Position numbers and translations under genes: made by a program | Shown here: positions 37,346-49,189 of the stretch, piece by piece | Position numbering within the stretch: position 1 is the stretch's first letter | How the letters are laid out: each line of letters opens with the position of its first letter | Notes under the pieces: model-generated | Databases searched by the model: none | Told to the model about the DNA's origin: nothing | What the model saw: only the letters and a program-made list of their open reading frames with translations | Assembly: GCF_000327385.1 (NCBI RefSeq) | Contig: NW_008706746.1 | Span: forward strand, 2,347,814-2,411,813 | Length of the DNA stretch: 64,000 nt | Source: Lottia gigantea | Taxonomy: Eukaryota > Mollusca > Gastropoda > Lottiidae | Reading direction: 5' to 3'

Positions 37346-40300
37346 ATGCGGCTTAGAGATGTGATAAACCATGACAACACTATTGAAAATATCCAAGTTA
37401 GACCGGCGGTTAAGAAGGAAAAGAGAGATTTTGAGATACAAACAGACATTGACGAAGAAGTGGGAACCCTGGCATATAACAATTTTGGAATTGATGACGG
37501 CCATAAGAATGGAATTCGACCTCTTGACAACTCATCACCAACTGCATCTGACGTACAATATGATGGCAGAGATGCTAGGGATGGCGATAAAAAGAACAAA
37601 GACGAACTATTTGAGGCTGCAGTAACAATTAAAGTGTAAGTTATATATGTAACTATTATATAATTCATATTTAATATTTCTCGGACAGTAGATTCTTGGT
37701 TATGAAGCAACGGCTTATGATGTAATAGTCCTGGAACAGTATTTCTATTTTTGCAGAAACATTCTATTTCAAACTTTACCTCACTCATTTTAAAAGCCAC
37801 ATACGAAACTACGGATGGTTCTTACATGGAAATAACATACACGAAGGTAGTTCAAAACCATTTTGAATTTCTACCTCTAACTAATAAATCGAATTTCTTA
37901 AAAAAAAAAAAAGGCCTTATATTTCAACCAAGCCATCGAATCACATGTGAAGTCATTCCCAAGCTTTTAAAGGTGATATGAAGTCTTTGCTAAAATATTG
38001 CAGCCTTATTAAGTCGAGGTAGAGATTGAAAATGGTTGTAAACTACGTTCGTGTTAGTTCCATGCAAGAGCCATACGTATTTTCGTATGTTAAAAGCCAT
38101 TGACAATCTGGTTACAAAAATCGTTTCTAAAGAGATACCCTTCATCAATTCCCATATTGGTAAAAGTTTGGATAGTGAATTTTGACACCGATTCATATAA
38201 GAATCTATTTATATTACAGTGACAGTGCACCAATATTAAGTAAAAAGTTACAGATTCTGCTAACAGTGGCAAATTGTTTTATGACAATGATACCAACTGG
38301 GTTTTTGTTCAGTCTTGGTGTTCTATTTGTTAGTATTATTGATGAATTCCAAGCAACTAGAGCTGAAGCTTCACCAGTACTATCAATATATACAACTGTC
38401 TTATTTGGTTTGGGTAATTATTTTTTTAATATGTCTTTCAAACCATTAAAAACATTAACAGTAAGTCAACCAATCTATTGATCTATATTAAGAGGAAAAT
38501 ACCAGGCACAATACTTGTTGATACTCAGGGAAGACGCTGCTTCATTTCGAACATGTTTAGAAATCCTTCTTTTTTTCAAGGTGGAGTGTTTGGTCCAGTT
38601 ATAAATAAATATAATGGTGGATATGTTTGTGTTATAAGTGGATTTGTAGCGTTTACTGGTTGTATTATCTCATACTTTGCAACATCTGTAGTGATACTAA
38701 TATTTTCAAATGGGGTGCTAACAGGTGGGTCAAAGCGTTTGAAAGAGTGATTACTAACATATCTACACGTGATTGCCTTTTACTTGAAAACATGTAGTAG
38801 TAAGATTCCGGCACTGTTTAGTGTTCTTTGCCTTTACCAGCCAATGAGGTACATTTTACTGTAGATCTTTCTATATGTCTTTGATACGGTTATAACTGAT
38901 ATGAAACCAGATACCCAAAACAGATTTGTCTTAAGAAGTTATTTCTGATTATATATTATAAGCAAAATGATTAAACCTGACTTCACTAACCTCAAAATTT
39001 ATTGAAAACAAACAAAAACAACGTCGTATTTCAATTCCAGCACTGGGACTATCACCACCATTCTTATTACCATTTGTGATGCTGGGTGAGATATTTGAAG
39101 AAAAGAGGCGTAGCTTCATGATCACTTTCATAGGATTATCTCATGGAATTTGTGCTGTGGTGTTTCCTTCTGTAACAGGTTATCTATCTGAAAATTTTGG
39201 ATGGCGGGGAACCATATTGATTTATAGTGCTTTAATGTTAAATGTCATTCCGATTGGACTCTTAAACGCTTTTGTAAAGAGAAAACTAAACCAAACTCAG
39301 CATGCAGCATCACCAAGCCTTCAAGAAGTCCTAAATCTGTCCCTGTTTCGGAAACTGGACTTTTTAGTGGTGGTGTTCTGTATTTTTCTTCTGAACATTC
39401 TCTTTCCGATCATCAACCAGTTTTTTATAGACATGATCCGAGACAAAGGGTATGACATAGCTACAGGTTCAGCATTATTGTCTATAAACGGGTTTATGAA
39501 TATCGGTGGAAGACTGCTTCAAATGGTCATTGCACCGTTTATGAAATGCTCCGGAATGGTCCAATGGACAATGTATATATTTATAGCTTCTGTAACCATT
39601 TCCTTCTATGTGGTATTCAATGACTATGCGTACCTTCTTGGAACTTCTATTGTGTATGGATTCTTTTGGGGAATGTGCATTATTTCCTACCCTGCAATGC
39701 TGTTGGATATAGCTGGTCAAAAGAGATATGCAAATGCTGTAGGATACACCAACCTGATAGGTGGAGTTTGTGGTTTGTGTGGGGCTACAGCTGCAGGTAA
39801 GTCGATTTAAAGGGATTGTTAAGAGGTTTATGTAAATTTTGAATGTGTATCGGGGACACTGATAGAATGATCCAGTCAGACATTCCACAAAAAGTCATAT
39901 ATGTTTGATCACTAATCGCAATATATGATTGTATCACATATGTGACGTCATCAAACACTTTAAGTTCGGTGGGTTCGTTTTGCCGCATTGCCCAACTTGC
40001 CGCATCGTGCCCAACTGCACAAAAATGACTTGTAAAACGAAACTAAAGGTTTCTTATAAAATCCGGAATGACCATTTGTTTCACATGTAACGAAATATTT
40101 TAATCTGTTGACCCGCATCGATTTTCTTTTTATTTATAATTTGGACCTGTTAGGGAAATCAACACTATAGTTTATTGTTAAATCTAGAATAAAATAAATA
40201 CCAAGTACAAACGATCAGAACCGTAATACAAAATACATAAATTCATAAAACGAAACAAGACAAGTTCAATAAATAAAATTGGTCATAACTTGCAAGCTTC

Positions 40301-42272
40301 TACCTTGTCCACCAGGACATTCTTGGACTTATCTGGTCACTGCCGAATTATAGGTCTTGCAAGTTATGACCAATTTTATTCATTGAACTTGACTTTTATG
40401 GATTGATGTATTTTGTATTACGGTTCTGATCTTTTGTACTTGGTATTTATTTTATTCCAGATTTTACCATAAAACTATAGTGTTGATTTCCTTAACAGGT
40501 CCAAATTATAAATTAAAAGAAAATCGATGCGGGGCGACAGATTAAAATATTTCGTTTCATATGAAACAAATGGTCATTCCGGATTTTATCAGAAACCTTT
40601 AGTTTCGTTTTACAAGTCGTTTTTGTGCAGTTGGGCACGATGCGGCAAGTTGGGCAATGCGGCAAAACGAACCCACCGCTTTAAGTTGAATTTTAGGAAC
40701 CACAAACGTCTGATTGAAAATTGGAATGGTCAAATTAATGCTGTCAGTGTAACCGATACACATAAGAAATTTAGAAAACCTCTTTACAATCGAAACACGT
40801 CCTAAACAATATGTATTATGGTCCGTATTTCACTACAGCAAGTTAACTTCGTGAATGTAAACTGAACCGACAAATCAATACTCATTCATGTGGCCATTTT
40901 ACAATTTGTTATGTTCATATTCATAGAATTTTGGGATAGGCAACCCTCTTGTGTGAACAAAAATCGTTTGGATTGGTACAGATTTGGGATTTATATTGAG
41001 AGTATATATAGAAGCCCAGCGAACGATGATAACGAATCATAATCACATTTTCCTGCTTTCGGCGATGACTTAAATATTCGTGATAAAACTCTTTTTCCGG
41101 TTGCCGATAATCCGGAAACCCGGATATCCGCACGCTTTTTACTGGGAACAGAATATTTACTATGTAAAATTACCCGTTAATCTGGTGCTCCGATTCCGCA
41201 CGGTTGTGATTGGGAACCAATTATCAAATTCTATAGTAATTAGTATTCATCATTCGGTCGCGTTTTACTATGAGTTCTTCTAACTGGCTTCCGGATTAGC
41301 GGTATTTATGATGTCGCGTGATTGGTGTTTAATAAATCCTCATTATGAGATTAAGCAATTAATTTAATCATCAAGTGTAAGCTATCTTTCGTTCAATCAT
41401 ACCTGAATACCATTAATCGTTAAGTTATACTTCAATGTCATCTTTCGTTCAGTCATACCTGAATTCTATTATTGATAGGGAACGCATCAAACGTTAGCTC
41501 TACGAAGTTACGACACGGACATTTGTGTTTATAAATCAGCGAAACTGGCTTCCCGATAAGTATTCTTCAAGATGCCTCGTTGATCGGTGTTTAATAAATC
41601 GTTATTTGAGTATATGCGGTTAATTTAATTATCACGTGTAATCTATCTTTCGTTCAGTAATACTTGAATTCAATTTTTCGTTCAGTCATACCCGAATTCC
41701 ATCATGGCTACGGAACACATCAAACATTATCGCTATGATGATACGGCACGGTAATTTATGTTTATAAATTAGCGAATCCTAATTTTAAGGAATGATATTA
41801 TTATCACGCTATGATAGTGAAATAAAATGAAATATTATAAACAATCGGGGTTCTCCACGACGTATTGGCCATATAAAGTACACATGTCTATCACATGTTG
41901 CGTACGTGACATTTGACAGGTGTCCTTATAGGAAGGGATATAACTCTAGTTATGGAATGGCATGTTTCAACTATCCGGACTTTCGTTAAACCGCACGATT
42001 TTATCCGGAACGGGAATTTGCGGATAAACGAGGCTCCACTGTATTATTTGCCAAATATATGCACTTTCATAATTAAACAACAACCTTCAAAGTTTTCTTT
42101 TTTCTTTGTAGGATTTATTAAAGACACGACAGGATCTTATGACTATGTTTACTATGGAACAACTGCTCTTGGTTTGTTGGCTTGTGTCTTTTTATTGATA
42201 ACCATCTTCAAGAGAAGCAGACGTCGGAAATCGGATATGAAGCAAGAAGAACTCGAGTCTACAGATTTATAA
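37346..42272 (+). CDS. MCT-like transporter C (SLC16 fold), 5 exons
   Basis: Exons 37346-37635, 38220-38413, 38581-38724, 39041-39796, 42112-42272; 514 aa, all GT-AG. The polar N-terminus of about 97 aa has E-I-Q-T-D-I and A-Y-N-N-F-G, aligning with B. TM1 has FSLGVLFVSIIDEFQATRAE, FEEKRRSF precedes TM5, and GWRGTILIYSA is in TM5. TM8 has N363 in place of the MCT Asp and R367 retained. The C-terminus ESTDL matches B (DSTDL). The 2.3-kb intron 4 carries a long foldback element and a two-copy repeat. 140 bp of exon 4 (39599-39738) and 60 bp of exon 5 (42114-42173) are identical to B, against clear divergence elsewhere. Confidence 0.92.
39967..40678. mobile_element. foldback DNA element (long inverted arms, Mutator-like?) in transporter C intron 4
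   Basis: 712-bp insertion made of two ~325-bp inverted arms (39967-40296 and 40357-40678) around a ~60-bp spacer. The outer ends begin CGGTGGGTTCGTTTTGCCGC. It is flanked by a perfect 9-bp direct repeat CTTTAAGTT (39958-39966 and 40679-40687). Nine-base duplications with very long TIRs suggest a Mutator-like foldback element. There is no transposase. Arms differ by only scattered bases, so it is fairly young. Confidence 0.8.
41280..41776. repeat. two-copy diverged tandem duplication (~250 bp unit)
   Basis: Two head-to-tail copies, the second starting near 41540. Both contain AACTGGCTTCC, GGTGTTTAATAAATC, CTATCTTTCGTTCA and a closing TTTATAAATNAGCG. The copies are clearly diverged. Located in transporter C intron 4. 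Shortly downstream, a GAGGCTCCACTGTA end (about 42,029) resembles the terminus of a pogo/Tigger-type element. Confidence 0.6.
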
Positions 42273-42847
42273 ACTTATATTTTTGTAGTATTAATAAGTG
42301 GCTGGCTAGTCACCTGCCAGATTTCCAATCTGTACATATGTAGTCCCTTTGATGTTTTTAGTTGTTAGTACGTCCAGGTTATTCCTAATGTTTCTAGATT
42401 ATTCAGATATGTTGAAAAAAATCAAAAATTCAAGCAAACAAGGAACACGCCTCAGTATCTATAAATGTTTTTTTCCTAAAAACGTTGTGATGCGTGCTTA
42501 AAATCCTGAATATTTGCTGGATTTAACGAAGCAACCCTTGATATGTCGTAATATTCTTAGTTGTCAAAGCATCCGGATATATCACTTCAACAGAATGTCA
42601 GCAGAAACTGATACTGCGCTTTGCAACATATTTAGAAAATTATCTAGAAAATAGAATTATGTCATGGGATTGAAAACACCTCAGTACAGAATGACATTGA
42701 GATAGTAAGAGTATGGGTTTATTGTTTGATAAATAATGCATTAGATATTATTGATTTTTTTAAAATTAGAGCCTTCCAAAATACGAGAAAATGGAATTAA
42801 ATATAGTGAATATGTAAATAGAAAATTATATTACTTTCATATCATTC

Positions 42848-42853
42848 TTTATT
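42848..42853 (-). promoter_or_regulatory. polyadenylation signal of the TSP1/CBM14 gene
   Basis: AATAAA on the minus strand 57 nt past the stop codon at 42910-42912. The remaining spacer back to the transporter C stop (42,273-42,847) shows no other feature; the two genes converge. Confidence 0.6.
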
Positions 42854-42909
42854 CACATTTAATTGATTACAATTTTGTTAAAGAAAAAATACTAGTTACA
42901 TGTACGTAG

Positions 42910-45135
42910 TTATTTTGTAATATGGTCACAGACCGGAATTTCTTTATTCCAATATGTTCCTTTTGGGCAGGACATTTCGTAAGCAACACCGTTGGAGCAC
43001 TGCCAGAATTTCGTAATGTCACGATGAGGAATGTAATGTACGTCATCTACACATAAATCTGAAAGTAAAACAGACACTTACAATTACACAAAGCTTTCGT
43101 TATTGCGGAATGGAGAGAATAAGCACTTCATCGATGTAAATTCGTACAAAATTGATGTTGATCAATGATCAGAAGGCACTAGCACAATTCCATTTTATCG
43201 TGGAAACGAAAGTACTTGTCCTTAGAATTTGGCTTTGAATATTGTAATAAAACTGCAGTTTATCTTACCATTACAAGAGAACGTGTTACAATCAATTGTT
43301 CTGCTTTCATTGCTGTCACCAATACAATCTTCACCACCACCAGATGGTTCAGGATTATCACAATCTCTGGTCCTCGACTGACCTTTACTTCCTGTTGCAC
43401 ACACAACATCACATTCAGATGTGTCCATCCATTCACTCCACTCTCCCCAACCACCATTGACTGTAACAAAAATATCGACTGAATAAATTCCAAAATCATT
43501 AATATTTCTTACCATTTGTAAGCATTTAACTAACTTGATGTAATTAGATAGTGTACATATAGAACTGATACTGAGTTATTTCAAACTAACCGTTTTCACT
43601 ATATTTTTGAACAATTAAGTTAAATCAAAGAGGTAATATGTGTGGTAAGAAAATCTTTACCAGGACATGGATCTTCTGAACAAGACTGTGAAGATGTCCT
43701 TTCATCATCACCTTCACAATTATTCCCACCATTAGCAGGTGCTGGATTGTTACATTCCCTTCTTTCATTTACATCTTGAAAACCATCTCCACACGATACA
43801 GAACAGGGACCAAGGGATTGATCCCATTCACTCCATCCACCATGTACTGAAATGAGAATACCGATCTGAAACTTCAATAACTTCGCACCAAGGTATATAT
43901 ATCCAATTTATGAAACGGGATATTAACACTACTGGAAGATGTCGGAAATATACACTGGGTCCAAAAGTAATACGTATTTCGATTGTTAAGGATGTGCATA
44001 CATACTAGAAATTAATTATTGTACGGACTTATGGCGAAATATAGACTTACCACAGCCTGTGTAGCAGAGTTTGCTCGCATATCTGAAAAGAAAATTTATG
44101 TGTTACTTTCTTATTGTTACCTTATATTCTGATTATATACTTAATAAATGCGCACATCACCTAAATATTAAATTTAAAGTATTCCCATTCTTTCAACTGT
44201 TTACTGACAATATGCAATTAAGACGACAAAAAGAATCATTGCGTTGAAAATAATTACATAATCAGATATAAATAACAATATAATATCATTGAACGATGAT
44301 ACAATGTACAGTAAGCAAGAAGGGGATTAGACATTTTGTGAAGGTTTGAACTTCTTAATGAACCACGCTCCTTTTTGTCGTCCTTATTGCATATCGTCAG
44401 TAAACAGTTGAAAGAATGGGAATACTTTAAATTTAATATTTAGGTGATGTGCGCATTTATTAAGATGTTTCGAGACGGCACATGGTGCTGTTTCTGGATT
44501 TTTAGAATCTCTCCTGAGGTTATTCATACGGAGTTTCAGGGGCCCGCCAGTTTCACCAATGTATATTTTACTGCAATTGTTACAAATTAGTACATATATC
44601 AAATTGCGAATGTTACAGTCCATGTTACTATTAATTTTGAAATTAAATACATCGACGAAACTCCACGACACTGATTGTCCAAAAAGTGATCATAGTCCCT
44701 TTTCACTTTATAAACTTTATATCACTTGATCTGTAACTAAGTTCCTCACCTGTATTTGGTACAAAGATTCCAACTCCATGCTGAACATTTACCTCTAGTT
44801 TTCTCTGTATAATAACATGTATACGAACACCTATAAAATGTGATACAAGTGTTTGTCAAGCTATGTGTGCTATAATAAAATTTCAACACATTTCTTCATT
44901 TGCCTTTTATCTTGGTGCAGGGTACTATCTTACTCTGTTGCAATTATGATGCTATATGTGGATGATCTTCATGGAATTCCCCTTCATCTGTTGTTTGAAA
45001 ACCTGTAGTCTTATTGTTCTTAAACCTGAAATATGAATATAATTATGTCTTATCTTACCTGTCGCCAGTTCCAGAGACGCTTATAATAAAGACCAATATT
45101 GAGGTGAAAATCAATAAGTTCCCCAGACGATTCAT
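42910..45135 (-). CDS. secreted TSP1-TSP1-CBM14 protein, 6 exons
   Basis: Exons 5' to 3': 45059-45135, 44750-44830, 44051-44082, 43661-43846, 43269-43460, 42910-43058; 717 nt = 238 aa, all GT-AG with closing phases. Residues 1-22 are a signal peptide (hydrophobic LLIFTSILVFIISVSG). Residues 26-64 form a small module with six cysteines. Residues about 65-124 and 127-185 are thrombospondin type-1 repeats (GGWSEW with CSVSCGDG; GGWGEW with CDVVCATG). Residues about 190-238 are a peritrophin-A/CBM14 chitin-binding domain (C-V-D-D, KFWQCSNGVAYEM, CPKGTYWN, final C). Each domain sits on its own phase-1 exon, as expected for exon shuffling. An extracellular, chitin- or glycan-associated role (cuticle, shell matrix, mucus or defence) is inference; I know no named orthologue. 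Confidence 0.85.
44140..44671 (-). mobile_element. Penelope-like element fragment (GIY-YIG endonuclease part) with inverted duplication
   Basis: In intron 2 of the TSP1/CBM14 gene. A minus-strand frame shows L-I-Y-V-L-I-C-N-N-C followed by KIYIGETGGPLKLRMNNLRR, the GIY-YIG endonuclease signature with the upstream CXXC found in Penelope-like retroelements. About 93 bp (44371-44464) recur in inverted orientation at 44140-44232, a common arrangement at termini of these elements. The reverse transcriptase is missing, so this is a dead 3' fragment. Confidence 0.7.
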
Positions 45136-45152
45136 TTTGATACTTAAATTCA

Positions 45153-45557
45153 ACTATTCAGACCTATGAATATTCTTCTTTATGTAATGATATTTAAGTT
45201 TATTGCTCCATTGTTATTATGTACTAAATCATCTTTTCAAATTGTTTGTAGCCACTAGAGCAAAGATCGAAAACAAACAAATATTTATACGTAGTTTGTG
45301 CCACTCCTTTCAAGAACTCAAGCGCTGCTTTCGTTAAAGGGACATGATCACCATCTAATGGTACCTTAGTCCCAATGGTTTGCGAAAGAAAAAGTGGACA
45401 ATCTCAATGATTCGCAATATTATACGAAGAATGTTCGCCCTGCTTCTGTGATGATTACAAGGCATCATAAAGCTTCTCACTGGATCGCGACAGCCTTGCA
45501 AGAGCGGGAAACTTTTAATTCGAGGAGATGCATTCACGTTTTTCAAATTCACACAAA
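45153..45557. repeat. 405-bp direct repeat, copy 1 (promoter-proximal region of the TSP1/CBM14 gene)
   Basis: Pairs with 46829-47233 over 405 bp without any gap; I count four mismatches. This copy starts 18 bp upstream of the start codon of the TSP1/CBM14 gene and so covers its 5' UTR and core promoter. Confidence 0.92.
45282..45289 (-). promoter_or_regulatory. TATA box of the TSP1/CBM14 gene
   Basis: TATAAATA on the minus strand about 147 nt upstream of the ATG, which would place the transcription start near 45250 and give a ~115-nt 5' UTR. The duplicated copy upstream carries the same box at 46958-46965. Confidence 0.45.
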
Positions 45558-46423
45558 GGCATCTGCGAAGCTACGTAGAAAGTCGTCAAATATTTGCCGG
45601 TATCTCGGCGAACTGTTTGCGACAATTTTCATCTAACAACCCTTCGCCGTTATATCGGCGAAGCTGGGTTAGCCTGAATTCCCAGTTTGACTGAGGCTTT
45701 AATCTCAGACACGGGAACTTTTGAAGTAAGCTGATCAGTAATAGTGTTTACAGCTCACCCTCGAAATCTGAGCTTTCAAATCCACGTGTTTAAAATTATC
45801 CGAAAGTAAAAATGACGACTTGTATTTTCTTGAGACGTCATTTACAGAATAAAAACATTGAAATAGTTTGAGGTATACGTGAAGGGATGATGCTATTTCC
45901 GTGCAGTTCGAGTACCGCCAAAATGCCGAAATGCCAAAAATATTTACAAACGTTAGATAAAGAATTTGACAGCTTACTATGGGCAGCTACCCGCACGAGA
46001 TTATCGACATAGTAGAAAACGACAGGAGATTTTGTCTCGGTCGGTGAAACTCTTGACTCATCATATAATGCGGGCACACGAAGCTTGGTTGGCGACTAGA
46101 GCCTTGATTTGGCCAACAAAACCAGTTGTTTATACTCTTTTTTAGCGGACAATCTAAAACACACAATAACAAGTATCAAAGAATGTATTTATTTTACCAT
46201 TTCAAGTGTAGGTAGATTTATAACGTAACAAGTTTATTATTCTACGAGTATCGATAAATCAAAATCTATCAGTTAAAAGGAGACACTTAAAACATATCGA
46301 ACTGAATTTCTTTTAAGCGATATATTCATCTATAAAGTTTACATGGTTCACGCAAGAGGCGGCGATCCGTTTTGCAAACAGGGGGAGAGGGGGGGGGGGC
46401 ACATCTTTTTGGGGTACTGGTCG

Positions 46424-46800
46424 AAGGGGCAGGCCCGTAGCCAGCCAAGTTCTTTTAGGGGGTCAAACGTCCAATCAAGGGGAGCAGTTTAGGTATCTCC
46501 CCCTCCCCTCCAGGAAATCCTGTGAATTGTTACGTATTATAGTGGTGCTCTCTATTGAATTATTGCCATCTTTATTGCTGCAGAGGACGCCCATTGGAAG
46601 CATGACTCCCTGAAACGCCATTTCTTGATATTTCCTAGCAAATTTAAGGTTCAAGATTATTTGTGTAGGGTCAGTGGTATGCCACTGAGAAAGTTTTGAG
46701 AATTAGACGCCCAGAAACGCGATTTCCTAACATTTCCCGACGAATTTAAGGCTCAGGATTATTTGACATATAACAAAGACTCCCCTTGATTTCGTAAAAT
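46424..46800. repeat. dispersed repeat, copy 1 (GGCCCGTAGCC end)
   Basis: Starts CAGGCCCGTAGCCAGCC and shares blocks (AACGTCCAATCAA, GTGGTGCTCTCTAT, GACTCCCTGAAACG, AATTTAAGG) with 52433-52922 in inverted orientation. It looks like a non-autonomous DNA element of unknown superfamily. Confidence 0.55.
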
Positions 46801-46828
46801 GAATTAAAGTATTTAACAATAACAACTG

Positions 46829-47233
46829 ACTATTCAGACCTATGAATATTCTTCTTTATGTAATGATATTTAAGTTTATTGCTCCATTGTTATTATGTAC
46901 TAAATCATCTTTTTAAATTGTTTGTAGCCACTAGAGCAAAGATCGAAAACAAACAAATATTTATACGTAGTTTGTGCCACTCCTTTCAAGAACTCCAGCG
47001 CTGCTTTCGTTAAAGGGACATGATCACCATCTAATGGTACCTTAGTCCCAATGGTTTGCGAAAGAAAAAGTGGACAATCTCAATGATTCGCAATATTATA
47101 CGAAGAATGTTCGCCCTGCTTCTGTGATGATTACAAGGCATCATAAAGCTTCTCACTGGATCGCGACAGCCTTGCTAGAGCGGGAAACTTTTAATTCGAG
47201 GAGATGCATTCACGTTTTTTAAATTCACACAAA
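46829..47233. repeat. 405-bp direct repeat, copy 2
   Basis: About 99% identical to 45153-45557, offset 1,676 bp, same orientation. It duplicates the promoter-proximal DNA but has no coding exon next to it. Confidence 0.92.
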
Positions 47234-49189
47234 ATTCACACATCAATGTATATCACGATTATCGATTATATCTATTTATATATTTACGAACTATAGTGGT
47301 CAATTGGTTGAATTGAGTGAATATGACTTCCATGTCATTTGCATGAATGAATTGAATTTTCATTAATGGCTATATTTCAGGGGGGGGGGGGGGAATAGTT
47401 TCGATGATAGTATCATTGAATTGCGTTCGTTGTACAATTTGACAGACAAAGTCTCACTGACGGACAAGAACTACCCCTAAGCCCTATCATGTTGAACGTT
47501 CTGGACATTTCACAATAGCGTGACAGGAATAATAATGATACATGATAGAAAACCCGACACACTAGATACATAAATTACAATATTATATGATATGGTAACA
47601 TATTTTATAGCTCAATGAAACTACGTATAGTTTTTACATGGAAATAAAAAATGTAAGAATAATACTTAGTTTCGTATGCTTTTATAGCATGTTAAATGCA
47701 AACAGGACATAAACAATATCATTATGGATGTACTTTCATATATCGAAATGGGCCCTCAATCCAATTTCCCTTTCGATTAATTAAAAATCAAATTTTATTT
47801 CACTTCAAATCGTCTTCAATAATTCAGCTTTAGGTTATGCTTAGAGGCATCATTTGCCCCGATCTGTGAACATCTTCAAGGGTAACTGTATGACTTGTTT
47901 TTTTTTAAATCTCATTCTAGGAGGTGTTACATTGGGAGATTTATAAGATGATACAGTGTATACTATTGTTCGGTATCTCCATATCACTATTCTTCGATTC
48001 ATGTATACTGGTATCATCAAACATCCAATTTGTGCCAGGCACTGACCATTTGGTGACTACTGCATACATTGAGCTTCGCTACAATCCTTACCGTTAGTGC
48101 TGTCAATGCTGTAAATTAGATGTACTTGTAATGGTATAATATCGCGTGAGATCTTGATTACTGTTATTGATGCTTTCTAAAGTCACGCATTGTGATCACT
48201 TTTATATATCCCAATACCATCAATAATTATATTTTATCTTCTTCTACTCAACCATTGTGAAATGTACAGAAATAAATTGTTGTTGAGGTTGTTCGATGCA
48301 AGGGCAGGCGCCCACTCTCGCGAAGATAAAAATTGTACCTTTTGAAATTATAATAATTATATACTAATTGCAAACATGACTGTTTCGGCCTTCTGAGTCT
48401 CATCAGTGCAGTTCTGATAGGTAGGTAGGTAGATGACAAGTTAACGTTCGCTTCCAGCGGATGCTGATATCGCAAACTAGGTATTTGTTGGTAGTCGTAG
48501 TAGTTGGTAGTTGGATTGGTTCAAATTGGATGATTCTGTGTTGTTTGTTTGGTTGTTGATTCTTCGTTAGATCTGGTCGGGTCGAATGACATGGCGGTGT
48601 AACTCGGCCCTGGATGGTGTGGCGTGTGTTACTCGATCTCCTTCATTCCTCCAAACTCGTTCTGATCATGATATTTCTTGTTGATTGGTAGTCGAATGGT
48701 AGTCGTTGGTTTGGTTTGGTTAGATTATCTGTTATCTGTTGGAGCAGTACTGATATTGGAGTTGAGGTTTATATATCCGCCTCAGATGATCCCGCATATG
48801 TGGTATCATCGTACCATGCCAGAGTGTTCAAACTAGCAAGCTAGTGATCTGCGCATACAAGCTAACAAATATACTAAATAAACAAACTAGATTATGTGCA
48901 TACCCCAAAAGAGATGCCGAATTAACAAATCCAGCCGTAGAATGACATCAGTTGTTTCGGACGCATGCGTATGGCCTGACTCGGAAGCGACTCTCAATAT
49001 AGTTTTTGTACTTCGGACTTGGAGTGGATAGATATAAGAGTATAAATAGATATATAATTGTTACATAAACATGTTTTATCAGCCCATCATATTGTGCTTA
49101 TTACCTGGGTTGACCTATATTCCATTGCTCACTTTGTGAAAAACTCACGCGACCCGATTAAACACAAAGAACATACAAGTTCCTGCAAT

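Larger units (their letters stand above)
45558..49189. other. large intergenic region between the TSP1/CBM14 gene and transporter D, repeat-rich
   Basis: Contains the second 405-bp repeat copy, a dispersed repeat at 46424-46800, G-runs near 46,380 and 47,380, and a GT/TTGG-rich low-complexity stretch at 48,480-48,760. It also holds a retroelement-tail-like sequence near 48,250-48,480. No host coding exon was recognised. Confidence 0.5.

Noticed and set aside
40527-40805. 92-codon frame on the plus strand
   Set aside because: Lies in the right arm of the foldback element and its flank; no homology visible and no splice support.
49058-49189. Upstream extension of the transporter D first exon frame
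   Set aside because: The frame is open but has no ATG before 49190, so it is most likely 5' UTR.
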